Part shown: in pieces, positions 24,601-33,297 of the stretch
How positions within the stretch are numbered: the first letter of the stretch is position 1
How the letters are laid out: every line of letters begins with the position of its first letter
Assembly: GCF_029254265.1 (NCBI RefSeq)
Contig: NZ_JAQWXX010000115.1
Coordinates: 1 to 64,000, forward strand
Origin: Algoriphagus sp.
GTDB lineage: Bacteria; Bacteroidota; Bacteroidia; Cytophagales; Cyclobacteriaceae
Length of the DNA: 64,000 nucleotides
Direction of reading: 5' to 3'
The notes under the pieces: generated by a model
The model's database searches: none
The model's input: the letters and a program-made list of their open reading frames with translations, nothing else
Told to the model about the DNA's origin: nothing
Program-made: the position numbers and the translations under genes

Positions 24601-27600
24601 CACCCTTGCAAATCTTTTCCTAAAGAAGAAAAGAAGTAAAACCAAGAAAAGTACACTCAAAACCAAGGTATTGTAGGGAAATTTAGGACGAATAGTTATA
24701 GGGTCGTTATTTCCTAACAATATTAAACCAGCCCAGAAGGATGGGGCCAATTCTCTTCCTTTAGCTGTAGATAAATATTCCAGTTTTGCCAATCGAAGTG
24801 CCTCATCCTTACTTTTTCCTTCCTGCAAGAAGCCATAAAATAAAGATGTAATTCTGACACTAGCTTTTTCATCAATTTTCCAGAGGCCCATTAAAAGTGA
24901 TTTTGTACCTGAATAATTGAATGCATGAGCTAGTGAAACCATGCCCTCCCCAGGGGAATATGTAGGCTTACCAGACTCACAAGCAAGCAAAACCGTTAGA
25001 TCTGCTCTAAGATCTAGTTTATAAATCTCACTTGAATAAATCTCATTAGGGGACGAAGGGTCTTCTTGGGATTTCGCAAAAATCAAGCGAGAATCCCCAG
25101 GATTTACATTATCAGAAATAGCATGCGTTCCTATATGAATTATTTGATTATTTCCAGCCCAATCTTTAAAGTTCTTGGCTGTGGAATAACTTTCTAAAAA
25201 TGCTTTCCCTCCGAATTTTGTTATCACTTCATTGACTAACTGCCGAGTAAAAGGCTGAGGAATTAATTGAAGATAAGCAAGATCTAAGATTTTATTATTC
25301 TGTTGATTATCACGATACGTTTTTTTCATTTGGTCAAAAAATCCAGGAGCAAAGGCAACCATTTGATTTTCATAAACTTTCTCTTCGATAGGTTCTATAA
25401 ACAAAAGTCCATATTGATAAGAAATACTATGTTTTGCCAATAGCGATGAAGATGCTAATTCATCCCAATTTTGAATTTTTTTGAAGGTCATCGTTTCAAA
25501 ACTCAAATTGAAAAGTGGCCCATCTGGAATAATTACAACTCGTTCACTCAGAATTTCTGCTGAAGCGGGCATCCAAAGTTGCTCGTAAAGATGAAAAAGC
25601 AATTCCTTGCTAAAATTTCTTTCGTAGGCTTCATCCGATAACTTACTTAAGTTTCTTTCAATAGCAACAGATTCCAAGGATATCAGCTTTTTCTTATTCC
25701 CGTTGAGAATCAATAATTTCCATTCTTCACCTACTTTTAGATACCTGAGGTAGGTGATTTCGGGGTTCAATTGAGTGTAAATACGATTCAAAGTACTTTC
25801 GCTTGACTCGAAATGCAATTGATAATATTGAGGGAAATTTATCCTGAGTGAGTCCATAAAGCTATCCCAAACTTGACTTATCTTCCTAAACTGAGTAAGA
25901 TTCTGATCCTCCGACTCTAGAAACGCTTTGAGCTGTTTTTTCAATTCTTCTTCACGATCAATTATTGTCTCAGGAACTCCACCATATTTAATAGACTTAT
26001 TTTTTTGAAGTCTCGTTCTGATCTGCCGGTAGCGAGCATATTCATGAAATGCAAGGAGCCTATCAAGATAAATTTGATTTTGAGAAAGTTGATAGAGTTC
26101 TAATTCAATTTTATTAAGGAAATCAAAGTAATCCCGGTTTAAATCCAATAAGATATTAATATCCAGAGTTTCTACTAATAGATCCGTTTTTGAGTCTAAA
26201 ATTTTCAATCCTTCTCTGAGTTCCTTTTCAACAGCCTGTAGGAATTGAATATCTTTTTCATCAACCAAAGCATACCTACTTCTATTTTTAATCAAAATTG
26301 CCGTAGGCTTTTGAAAGGTCATTTGAAGGGAATCAGCAGGAGATTTTGACTTCTTGATCAATTGATCTGCTAGCTCCAAAGCTGCAGTAGCTTGGTTGTA
26401 TGACCGTGAAAAATCCTTTCCCAATTCATAGATTGAGGCGAGATTTATACTTTGTTCAAATTCTAGGTATAGGTTTTCTGAATCAAGTTCCTCAAGATAT
26501 TTTCCTGCCAATTTTGAGATTCTTACAGCTTCAGAAAGCTGTTGATTTTCAGCCAAAAATTTACTGTAGTTTTTTAAAAAACCCAGAAAGATAACATCGT
26601 ATTCTCCTTGAAGAGATTCCTCAAATAAGGCTTTTGCCTCTAAATAAAGTGAATCGGCTCTCAGTTCATTCCCCTCGTAGTCTTCCAATCTTGCCAGTGC
26701 ATAAACTGCATCTGCTTGATAATAAGTAGTGACTTCATTGGCGTTTCGAATATTTTGCAAGCCTTGATTCAAATTTGCTCTAGATTTTGAAAGTTGCAAT
26801 ATTTCTAAATAAAGCTGGCCTAAAAATATTCTTGATTTTGCTGTTTCGATATCTTCATCTCCAAACTCTTCTGCTTTTCTTCGAAAAGAATATTCTAAAA
26901 GTTGTAAGGCTTGATGATATGCACCTTTCTGCTTGTAGAGCCCAGCCAGATTGTCAGTTGCCTGAAAGTAAAAGCTGATTGCATCTTTGTATTGTGCGGG
27001 ATCCAAATCAGACACTTGATATTTTTCCAAGCTAGAGATGGTCTCTTGCATGGATATTTCTGCATTTTGATAGTCACCTTGAGCAATCTGTACACCTGCA
27101 AGATTATTGTTTATAATACTATTCCTGTAGAATTGATTCTTTGGTGTCGCTGGTAATTTATCAATTGCCAACAGTGCTTTTCTATAATAAAAAGCAGCCG
27201 AGTCTAAATTGCTCGTGAAATAGGAAATATTTCCAAGGCTACTATTTGCCAAATAAATGGATTCGGGATCTTGGTCCAAAACCTCTAAATCCAAGGCTTC
27301 TTTTAAGTATTTCTTCGCTTCAGGCAGATTCATCGTATTTACTGCCAAACCACCCAAGCTCAAGTAAATTTGAGCAATAACAAAATTATTCTTTGGGGAT
27401 TCTTTTTCAGCCCAGTCTAATGCTTCCAATTGAGTTTCAAAAGCTGAAGAAAAATTCCCTTGATATTTATACCAGCTGGATAAGCTCATAGCTAGCTTTC
27501 GCTTTGAACTGGCCAAATCCATTGTTTTATTCCAGTCGTGATATATCTCCAAAAGGCTTTTAGTGATAGCTGTATTAGATTGCTTTGCTTCTAATGCCCT

Positions 27601-27810
27601 CCCATAGATTTCCAAATAGTTAGATAGGCTATCTTGAAATGCATTTTGGATAAGATCATCGGTTGTATTTTTGATTTGCTCCAGTGCAAGTTCAGCTTTA
27701 CCCTCCTTAATCAATTGGTCCCAATGCTCTATTTTGTTTTCTTGCTGGTAATTATTCAGCATAGAAAACAGAACTAATATCAATGAAACTACTTCGGTAA
27801 ACTTTGGCAT
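24598..27810 (-). CDS. Exported TPR-CHAT (caspase-like) protein with C-terminal membrane anchor
   Basis: A protein of 1070 residues. It has an N-terminal hydrophobic signal-like segment (about 5-20), an array of tetratricopeptide repeats (about 100-560), a helical linker, and a C-terminal CHAT domain with the caspase-type dyad His896 (IIHIGTHA) and Cys944 (VLLACESG). One transmembrane helix (about 1047-1063) and a short basic tail (RKRFARV) follow. That topology places TPR and CHAT domains in the periplasm. CHAT domains are clan CD protease relatives; no substrate is known here. The open frame extends upstream to 27972, but that runs through the promoter element and tRNA-Leu, so ATG 27810 is chosen. 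Confidence 0.87.
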   Translation of the reverse strand: MPKFTEVVSLILVLFSMLNNYQQENKIEHWDQLIKEGKAELALEQIKNTTDDLIQNAFQDSLSNYLEIYGRALEAKQSNTAITKSLLEIYHDWNKTMDLASSKRKLAMSLSSWYKYQGNFSSAFETQLEALDWAEKESPKNNFVIAQIYLSLGGLAVNTMNLPEAKKYLKEALDLEVLDQDPESIYLANSSLGNISYFTSNLDSAAFYYRKALLAIDKLPATPKNQFYRNSIINNNLAGVQIAQGDYQNAEISMQETISSLEKYQVSDLDPAQYKDAISFYFQATDNLAGLYKQKGAYHQALQLLEYSFRRKAEEFGDEDIETAKSRIFLGQLYLEILQLSKSRANLNQGLQNIRNANEVTTYYQADAVYALARLEDYEGNELRADSLYLEAKALFEESLQGEYDVIFLGFLKNYSKFLAENQQLSEAVRISKLAGKYLEELDSENLYLEFEQSINLASIYELGKDFSRSYNQATAALELADQLIKKSKSPADSLQMTFQKPTAILIKNRSRYALVDEKDIQFLQAVEKELREGLKILDSKTDLLVETLDINILLDLNRDYFDFLNKIELELYQLSQNQIYLDRLLAFHEYARYRQIRTRLQKNKSIKYGGVPETIIDREEELKKQLKAFLESEDQNLTQFRKISQVWDSFMDSLRINFPQYYQLHFESSESTLNRIYTQLNPEITYLRYLKVGEEWKLLILNGNKKKLISLESVAIERNLSKLSDEAYERNFSKELLFHLYEQLWMPASAEILSERVVIIPDGPLFNLSFETMTFKKIQNWDELASSSLLAKHSISYQYGLLFIEPIEEKVYENQMVAFAPGFFDQMKKTYRDNQQNNKILDLAYLQLIPQPFTRQLVNEVITKFGGKAFLESYSTAKNFKDWAGNNQIIHIGTHAISDNVNPGDSRLIFAKSQEDPSSPNEIYSSEIYKLDLRADLTVLLACESGKPTYSPGEGMVSLAHAFNYSGTKSLLMGLWKIDEKASVRITSLFYGFLQEGKSKDEALRLAKLEYLSTAKGRELAPSFWAGLILLGNNDPITIRPKFPYNTLVLSVLFLVLLLFFFRKRFARV

Positions 27811-27846
27811 TTCAAAATGGATGATTAAAAAAATCCTTTTTCTTAT

Positions 27847-27872
27847 ATCGTTTAAGTTAAAGAAAGTCATCA
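27847..27872 (-). promoter_or_regulatory. Shared ECF-type promoter element (CHAT gene)
   Basis: Minus strand TGATGAC (27872-27866), 15 bases, CGAT (27850-27847), 36 bases before the start codon at 27810. It lies between the tRNA-Leu terminator and the CHAT gene. Confidence 0.75.
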
Positions 27873-27910
27873 AAAAATTAGACTGAACTGAAATAGATTT
27901 ACTGATCAAA

Positions 27911-27941
27911 AAAACAAAAAGCCCCGTATTTCTACGAGGCT
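27911..27941 (-). terminator. Terminator after tRNA-Leu
   Basis: Minus strand arms AGCCTCGTA and TACGGGGCT around GAAA, followed by TTTTTGTTTT. The same hairpin, slightly degraded, follows the truncated tRNA copy near 15.76 kb. Confidence 0.8.
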
Positions 27942-28005
27942 TCTGTACCAGGAGCGGGAATCGAACCCGCACGGGATTGCTCCCACAAGATTTTAAGTCT
28001 TGCGT
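27914..28005 (-). repeat. Direct repeat copy 2 (within intact tRNA-Leu)
   Basis: This is the partner of 15750-15841, with 89 of 92 bases identical in the same orientation. It includes the tRNA-Leu anticodon arm to 3' end and the terminator. The 12.07 kb between the copies contains the sigma/CHAT gene set. Confidence 0.7.
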
Positions 28006-28029
28006 GTCTACCTATTCCACCATCCCGGC
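27946..28029 (-). tRNA. tRNA-Leu (anticodon UAA)
   Basis: An 84-nt gene with a class II long variable arm. The anticodon stem CAAGA/TCTTG encloses the loop CTTAAAA, giving anticodon TAA. The T arm is GCGGG-TTCGAAT-CCCGC. The acceptor stem GCCGGGA pairs with TCCTGGT (two G-U pairs), and the discriminator is A. CCA is not encoded. The adjacent 3' region acts as one end of the 92-bp repeat. Confidence 0.97.
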
Positions 28030-28071
28030 TTCACTTGGACTTGACCAAGCTACTTGTTGACCGAAACAAGA

Positions 28072-28096
28072 AAGCCCTTGAATCAAGGGCTTTTTT
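28072..28096. terminator. Hairpin between tRNA-Gly and tRNA-Leu
   Basis: AAGCCCTTGA and TCAAGGGCTT form a near-perfect stem with a T run on the + side and an A run on the other. On the minus strand it lies downstream of tRNA-Gly and may end or process that transcript. Confidence 0.55.
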
Positions 28097-28097
28097 G

Positions 28098-28170
<73 letters not shown>

Positions 28171-28310
28171 TTTTTTCGTACTCAGAACTTGATCTGAGCG
28201 TATTGTGGATGCAAAGGTAAGCTACTGAAATAAAATTACAAGAATTCGGCACTTAATTTTTTTATTAATCTTACTCTACAAATAGCTATCCCTTGATTTT
28301 CAACTCTCTA

Positions 28311-29108
28311 TCAGAAATCATAAGAGGCAAGAATTTTTATCATCTCCCCCATATTTCTTGCATTTAGTTTCTTTAGGATATTTTTTCTATGAGTTCCGAC
28401 TGTATTCATAGAAATATTTAGTGTTTCGCTCACCTCTTTGGATTTTTTTCCATCCAAAATCATTTGAGCAATTTCTTTTTCCTTTTTAGTCAGTTTTACA
28501 TTATTGTCTTTTGGTGAGCTTTTGCTGACATAGACTCTAGACCCGTCTTCTTTTTGATAAGAATAATTCCAATCATAGCTAGTTACCTTCGGCTGATTTT
28601 GCAATTGAATAATGATATGCAAATCAATCGCAAAATTCCCATCAGAATCAATCAAGAATGGTTTGGCTTTCCCGACAGTCCATATAATCTCATTAGTAGT
28701 TCGATGGACCCAACGAGTGGTGTAAGAGAACTCAAAACTATGTCGCTCCTTCATGGTCAATTGATGAAAAACGTCAAAGACAATTTTCTGGAATCGAAAT
28801 AACTCTGGTCGATCACCAGGATGAATCATGGAAAAAGAAGCCTCCATCCCTTTTTCACGAAAGATAGACTCTGGGTAACCCGTAATTTCCTCTACATTTC
28901 CTGTAAAAAAAGCTAAATCCAAATTTCGGTAGTCAAAACAAGCAATCACGAATCCTTCCCGCATTCCAATGTTTTTACTCAAAACCTCTAATTCTTCCAA
29001 AACTTTTGCTTCATCTGGGTGGTCTTTGAACTCCTGTTCCTGCCACTCTTTGAAAAATTTGGTGTACTTATTTTGTCTTTTTAAGTCCTTTAAAAGTACT
29101 TTATCCAT
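28311..29108 (-). CDS. PAS-domain LuxR-type transcriptional regulator
   Basis: A 265-residue cytoplasmic regulator without a receiver domain. Residues about 50-165 form a PAS-like sensory fold (DYRNLDLAFFTGNVEEITGY, SMIHPGDRPEL). Residues about 200-260 form a LuxR HTH (LTKKEKEIAQMILDG, then SKEVSETLNISMNTVGTHRKN). The ligand and targets are unknown. Similar PAS-HTH regulators are common in Bacteroidota. The gene stands alone beside the tRNA-Gly gene, outside the repeat-bounded block. Confidence 0.85.
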   Translation of the reverse strand: MDKVLLKDLKRQNKYTKFFKEWQEQEFKDHPDEAKVLEELEVLSKNIGMREGFVIACFDYRNLDLAFFTGNVEEITGYPESIFREKGMEASFSMIHPGDRPELFRFQKIVFDVFHQLTMKERHSFEFSYTTRWVHRTTNEIIWTVGKAKPFLIDSDGNFAIDLHIIIQLQNQPKVTSYDWNYSYQKEDGSRVYVSKSSPKDNNVKLTKKEKEIAQMILDGKKSKEVSETLNISMNTVGTHRKNILKKLNARNMGEMIKILASYDF

Positions 29109-29163
29109 AGAAATACATTCTATTATGCTTTTTACAAATTAAATATAAGGAAAATGAACCTAA

Positions 29164-31770
29164 TCAGCCTTCTATTTTCTTTTTGATTTCGTGCAGCTTC
29201 AATAGTGCCTCAATGGGAGAAATGGCATTTATATCAATTTTATCTATCATTTCTTTAGCCTCTTGGAACTTGGGATCAAGCTCAAACATACTCAGTTGAT
29301 AGTTATTTTTTGGAATAGATTTAAGATTTTCTTTACTCTTCTTTACTGATTTGTCATGTTCCAAATGGGACATTATCTCAGAAGCTCTGAACACAATGGG
29401 GTTTGGCATACCTGCCATTTGGGCTACGTGAATTCCAAAGCTATGCTCGCTTCCCCCAGCTTTAAGTTTCCTCATAAAAATAACTTTATCACCAACTTCC
29501 TTTACCGACACGTTGAAGTTTTTGATTTTGGGAAAATCTGAGGCTAATTGGTTCAATTCATGGTAATGAGTGGCAAAAAGAGTTTTGGCCCTAAAAGTTG
29601 GATGATTATGCAAATATTCTACAATGGACCAAGCGATTGAAACACCATCGTAGGTGGATGTCCCCCTTCCTATTTCATCCATCAATACCAGACTTCGATC
29701 AGAAAGATTGTTCAAAATACTTGCTGTCTCGGTCATTTCGACCATGAAGGTAGATTCTCCTTTAGATAAATTATCTGATGCACCGACTCGGGTAAAGACT
29801 TTGTCAATGATACCAATCCTAGCAAAAGAGGCCGGTACAAAGGATCCCATTTGAGCCATCAGAACAATTAAAGCTGTTTGCCTCAGCAAAGCAGATTTAC
29901 CGGCCATATTCGGACCGGTAATGATGATGATTTGCTGGGTGTCATTATCCAGATAAATATCATTGGGAACATAATTTTCTCCCGGAGGAAGTTGCTTTTC
30001 GATGACTGGATGACGACCCTCTTTGATTTCCAAGGTTTCTGTCTCAGAGATTTTTGGCCTAGCGTAATTATTTTGTATCGCAACCTGTGCAAAGGAAAGC
30101 AAAGCATCCAAAGTCCCCAAGACTCTCGCGTTTTGTTGAATTTCTGTAACAAACTGTGCTACTTCCTGTACCAAGGCCTGAAAATAGCGTTGCTCAATGC
30201 CGATCATCTTTTCCTCTGCATTCAAAATCTTTTCCTCATATTCTTTCAATTCAGGAGTGATGTATCGCTCTGCATTTACAAGGGTTTGCTTTCTGATCCA
30301 CTCTTGAGGCACCTTATCCCGATGCACATGGGTCACTTCCAGATAATATCCAAAAACTTTATTGAAGGCTATTTTTAAGGAAGAAATCCCCGTCTTTTCT
30401 ACCTCCCGTTGCTGAATTTGGACTAGAAAGTCTTTACCCGAAGTAGCCAATCCACGATATTCATCCAATTCCTCATCTACTCCATCGTTGATGATTCCCC
30501 CTTGATGGGTTAGCATTGGGGCATCTTCTTTCAGTTCCTTTTCAATTTTTTCTAGTAAAAATTCGCAGGGGTGTAGTTGATCAGAGAGTTTTTTTAGAGT
30601 CGGGTTTTTCTGGACTTTCAAAAGCTCTTTAATCGGAAGAGTCACTTTTAGGGCTCTTTTGATCTGATTGATTTCTCTGGGGTTTGCACGGCCGACAACT
30701 ACTTTTGAAATCAATCGCTCCAAGTCTCCGATTAATTTCATCGGGCTGATGATATCATCAATCAAGGACGGATTTTGGTAAAAAAAATCAACCACATTCA
30801 AGCGCTCCTCAATCATCGCCTTTTCTTTCAAAGGAAGCACAAGCCACTTCTTCATCATTCTAGAACCCATAGGGGTCACAGTTTGGTCCAAGACTTGAAT
30901 CAGCGGAACTCCTCCTTCGTGCTGCGGAAAAACCAGTTCCAGATTCCGAATGGTAAACTTATCCAACCAGACATATTTCTCTTCGGCAATTCTGGAAATG
31001 GCTGAAATATGCTGGATTTCCTTGTGCTCTGTTTCTTCCAAATAATATAAAATCGCACCCGCAGCGATCGTTCCAGCTTGGAGCTCCTCTATTCCAAAGC
31101 CTTTTAGATTTGCTGTTCCGAAGTGACTTTTCAGCTTCTCGTAAGTGAAGTCATATTGGTAAACCCAATCTTCACAATGAAAGGTGATAAACTCATTTTT
31201 CAATAATTCTGATGCGGTTTTTTTTGCCGCTTTAGAATATATTATTTCTGCAGGAGCAAAGCTTTGGATAAGCTTTTCAAGGTAGGGGAGCTTCCCTTCT
31301 GCACACATGAATTCCCCCGTAGAGAGATCCAAAAAGGCGATTCCATGAATATCTTTCCCAAAATAAATTGAGGCTAAGAAGTTGTTTTTTTTGGTGTCTA
31401 AAACTTGGTCATTAAATGAAAGACCGGGAGTAACCAATTCGGTCACGCCTCGCTTGACAATTCCTTTCACGGATTTTGGATCCTCTAATTGATCACAAAT
31501 AGCTACCCGGTTGCCCGCTCTAACTAATTTTGGGAGGTAAGTATCCAAGGAATGATGTGGAAAACCTGCCAATTCAATATGAGAGGCGGCTCCGTTTGCC
31601 CGTTTTGTCAAAACGATATCAAGAATCTTACTTGCTCGGATGGCATCTTCACCAAAAGTCTCATAAAAATCTCCAACCCGAAAAAGTAACAACGCTCCAG
31701 GGTGTTTTGCCTTGATCGCATTGTATTGTTTCATCAATGGGGTTTCGTTTCCGTCTTTGGACTTACTCAT
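29164..31770 (-). CDS. mutS: DNA mismatch repair protein MutS
   Basis: Recognises base mismatches and starts methyl-independent or strand-directed repair with MutL. The N-terminal mismatch-binding motif GDFYETFGEDA (with the Phe-x-Glu wedge) is present. So are the connector/lever domains and the ATPase with Walker A GPNMAGKSA, Walker B LVLMDEIGRGTSTYDG and the ATHYHEL signature. It has 868 residues from ATG 31770 (MSKSKDGNE), the start matching the family. The frame is open to 31833, but those residues are basic and atypical. Divergent from the TrmH-type gene. Confidence 0.96.
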   Translation of the reverse strand: MSKSKDGNETPLMKQYNAIKAKHPGALLLFRVGDFYETFGEDAIRASKILDIVLTKRANGAASHIELAGFPHHSLDTYLPKLVRAGNRVAICDQLEDPKSVKGIVKRGVTELVTPGLSFNDQVLDTKKNNFLASIYFGKDIHGIAFLDLSTGEFMCAEGKLPYLEKLIQSFAPAEIIYSKAAKKTASELLKNEFITFHCEDWVYQYDFTYEKLKSHFGTANLKGFGIEELQAGTIAAGAILYYLEETEHKEIQHISAISRIAEEKYVWLDKFTIRNLELVFPQHEGGVPLIQVLDQTVTPMGSRMMKKWLVLPLKEKAMIEERLNVVDFFYQNPSLIDDIISPMKLIGDLERLISKVVVGRANPREINQIKRALKVTLPIKELLKVQKNPTLKKLSDQLHPCEFLLEKIEKELKEDAPMLTHQGGIINDGVDEELDEYRGLATSGKDFLVQIQQREVEKTGISSLKIAFNKVFGYYLEVTHVHRDKVPQEWIRKQTLVNAERYITPELKEYEEKILNAEEKMIGIEQRYFQALVQEVAQFVTEIQQNARVLGTLDALLSFAQVAIQNNYARPKISETETLEIKEGRHPVIEKQLPPGENYVPNDIYLDNDTQQIIIITGPNMAGKSALLRQTALIVLMAQMGSFVPASFARIGIIDKVFTRVGASDNLSKGESTFMVEMTETASILNNLSDRSLVLMDEIGRGTSTYDGVSIAWSIVEYLHNHPTFRAKTLFATHYHELNQLASDFPKIKNFNVSVKEVGDKVIFMRKLKAGGSEHSFGIHVAQMAGMPNPIVFRASEIMSHLEHDKSVKKSKENLKSIPKNNYQLSMFELDPKFQEAKEMIDKIDINAISPIEALLKLHEIKKKIEG

Positions 31771-31855
31771 CGGGATATGCTTACTTTTGTGTTTGTAAAA
31801 AATTCTGGTGATTCCAGCCTGAAAATACGGCATTCAAATAGGAGAACAAAAAGGG

Positions 31856-32389
31856 ATGAAAAAATTAAGCATGGAAGAGCTCGAAAGGCTCTCAATAGAG
31901 GAGTTCAAGGAAGTGAAAAAGTCACCAATAGTTTTAGTATTGGATAATATCCGAAGTCTAAATAATGTTGGATCTGCGTTTCGTACCGGAGATGCATTTC
32001 GTGTAGAAAAAATATACCTCTGCGGGATCACGGGTACACCACCTCATCGGGATATTCAGAAGACAGCACTTGGAGCTACGGAGTCTGTGGAATGGGAATA
32101 CCATTCAGATACAACTCAAGCACTCGAGAAGCTTAAATCTGAAGGATATATCAATTGTGCTTTGGAGCAGGTAGATAGATCCGTAATGCTCCAAAACTTT
32201 AAACCGGACCAAGCCAAAAAATATGCCTTGATTTTTGGAAATGAGGTTTTTGGAGTAGAAGAGGAAGTTCTTAAAGCCTGCGATTATGTGCTGGAAATAC
32301 CACAGCTTGGGACCAAACACTCCTTAAATATTTCAGTCACTTTAGGAATCGCAGTCTGGGATTTGATGGTAAAAATGAAGCAGTTCTAA
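31856..32389 (+). CDS. TrmH/SpoU-family RNA methyltransferase
   Basis: A SPOUT 2'-O-ribose methyltransferase acting on tRNA or rRNA. All three motifs are visible: motif 1 DNIRSLNNVGSAFRTGDAF, motif 2 LIFGNEVFGVEEEVL, and motif 3 EIPQLGTKHSLNISVTLGIA. At 177 residues it is a minimal catalytic domain without an N-terminal substrate-binding domain. The specific nucleotide target cannot be assigned. It is divergent from mutS and converges on the barrel-protein gene with a 4-base overlap of stop codons. Confidence 0.92.
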   Translation: MKKLSMEELERLSIEEFKEVKKSPIVLVLDNIRSLNNVGSAFRTGDAFRVEKIYLCGITGTPPHRDIQKTALGATESVEWEYHSDTTQALEKLKSEGYINCALEQVDRSVMLQNFKPDQAKKYALIFGNEVFGVEEEVLKACDYVLEIPQLGTKHSLNISVTLGIAVWDLMVKMKQF

Positions 32390-32799
32390 TTCTTAGCGAA
32401 TCGGTACCTTATTCCAAAAGAACCTCTAAATAATGAGTTGTCATTAAATCCGATTATTGGGGCTCCTTCGATATGAAATCCAAAATCTTTTTGCTCAAAA
32501 GGGTAAATATTCAATCCAACCGGGACTACTAGCCCATCAAAACTCCCAACTCTAACTCCCAGTCCTGCATAAAACTCATACCGTTCCTCACTTTTAAAAA
32601 TATAATTTCCAGCTAATTCCAAAGAAATATCCTCAAAGAATTGGTCAGTACCTATTCTAAATTCAGGGATAAAACGTTCACCAAACTGATAATTCACTCC
32701 AATGAAAGGGAGGTTGCTTTGGTGAAAAGATACAGTGGTTTGAGAATAAGCGGATATAGTAAATAGTCCAAATAAGGCAATAAGAAGCGTTTTTTTCAT
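32386..32799 (-). CDS. Small outer-membrane barrel-like protein, function unknown
   Basis: A 137-residue exported protein with a cleavable signal peptide (1-19, ending AYSQ). Amphipathic beta strands with alternating aromatic and polar residues follow, ending in GIRYRFAKN. This resembles a short OmpA/OmpW-type eight-stranded barrel; I cannot name the family. Its stop overlaps that of the convergent methyltransferase gene. Confidence 0.7.
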   Translation of the reverse strand: MKKTLLIALFGLFTISAYSQTTVSFHQSNLPFIGVNYQFGERFIPEFRIGTDQFFEDISLELAGNYIFKSEERYEFYAGLGVRVGSFDGLVVPVGLNIYPFEQKDFGFHIEGAPIIGFNDNSLFRGSFGIRYRFAKN

Positions 32800-32828
32800 T
32801 TGTATAAAAGTTCATTGTGTCAAAGCTA

Positions 32829-33287
32829 TTAGAGTCCTAACTCGCTCAACTTAACATGAGTCTTAATCATGTTGCTACTTGCTTTAGCTACGATTTTTCC
32901 AGAACCTTTTGTGATTACGGCTTCCCAATGATTTAGGTTTGATCCTAAACGGATCAATTTCGCTTCTACCTGTACTTTCTCACCAAATTTGACTGATGAA
33001 AGAAAATCTACATTCAAATTGATTGAACTCATTAGATATTCAGACCCCAAAGAAAAATTTGCTAGTCCAATTACATCATCGAGCATCAAAGAAGAAATCC
33101 CACCATGCAAAATCCTACCGGGGTTACAAAACTCTTCTCTAACCTCATACTCTAATTTTGAGTAGCCATAATCTATTTCTAAAAGCGTTCCAGCAAGCCA
33201 ATTTCCTGCAGGAGAAGGCGTATTAGTAAGTTTTTGGCCTATCATTTTTTTGAAAAATGCCAATTTTGAATTCATTTGCTCGGTCAT
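32829..33287 (-). CDS. Hotdog-fold thioesterase (PaaI-like)
   Basis: A 152-residue cytoplasmic protein probably hydrolysing acyl-CoA thioesters. The PaaI-type pattern is visible: NPGRILHGGISSLMLDDVIGLA carries the HGG motif and the Asp/Glu helix, followed by the strands SSINLNVDFLSSVKFGEKVQVEAKL. The substrate is unknown. It lies in a minus-strand run with a short membrane protein gene and the PLP decarboxylase. Confidence 0.85.
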   Translation of the reverse strand: MTEQMNSKLAFFKKMIGQKLTNTPSPAGNWLAGTLLEIDYGYSKLEYEVREEFCNPGRILHGGISSLMLDDVIGLANFSLGSEYLMSSINLNVDFLSSVKFGEKVQVEAKLIRLGSNLNHWEAVITKGSGKIVAKASSNMIKTHVKLSELGL

Positions 33288-33297
33288 AGTTTGAGAA

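Noticed and set aside
15842-27913. Prophage or integrative conjugative element reading of the block
   Set aside because: No integrase, structural, replication or transfer gene could be seen; only the flanking repeat supports mobility, so it is reported as a possible element and not called as one.
27811-27972. Open frame extending the CHAT gene 54 codons upstream
   Set aside because: It runs through the TGATGAC-N15-CGAT element and into the tRNA-Leu gene; a better signal-like start exists at 27810.
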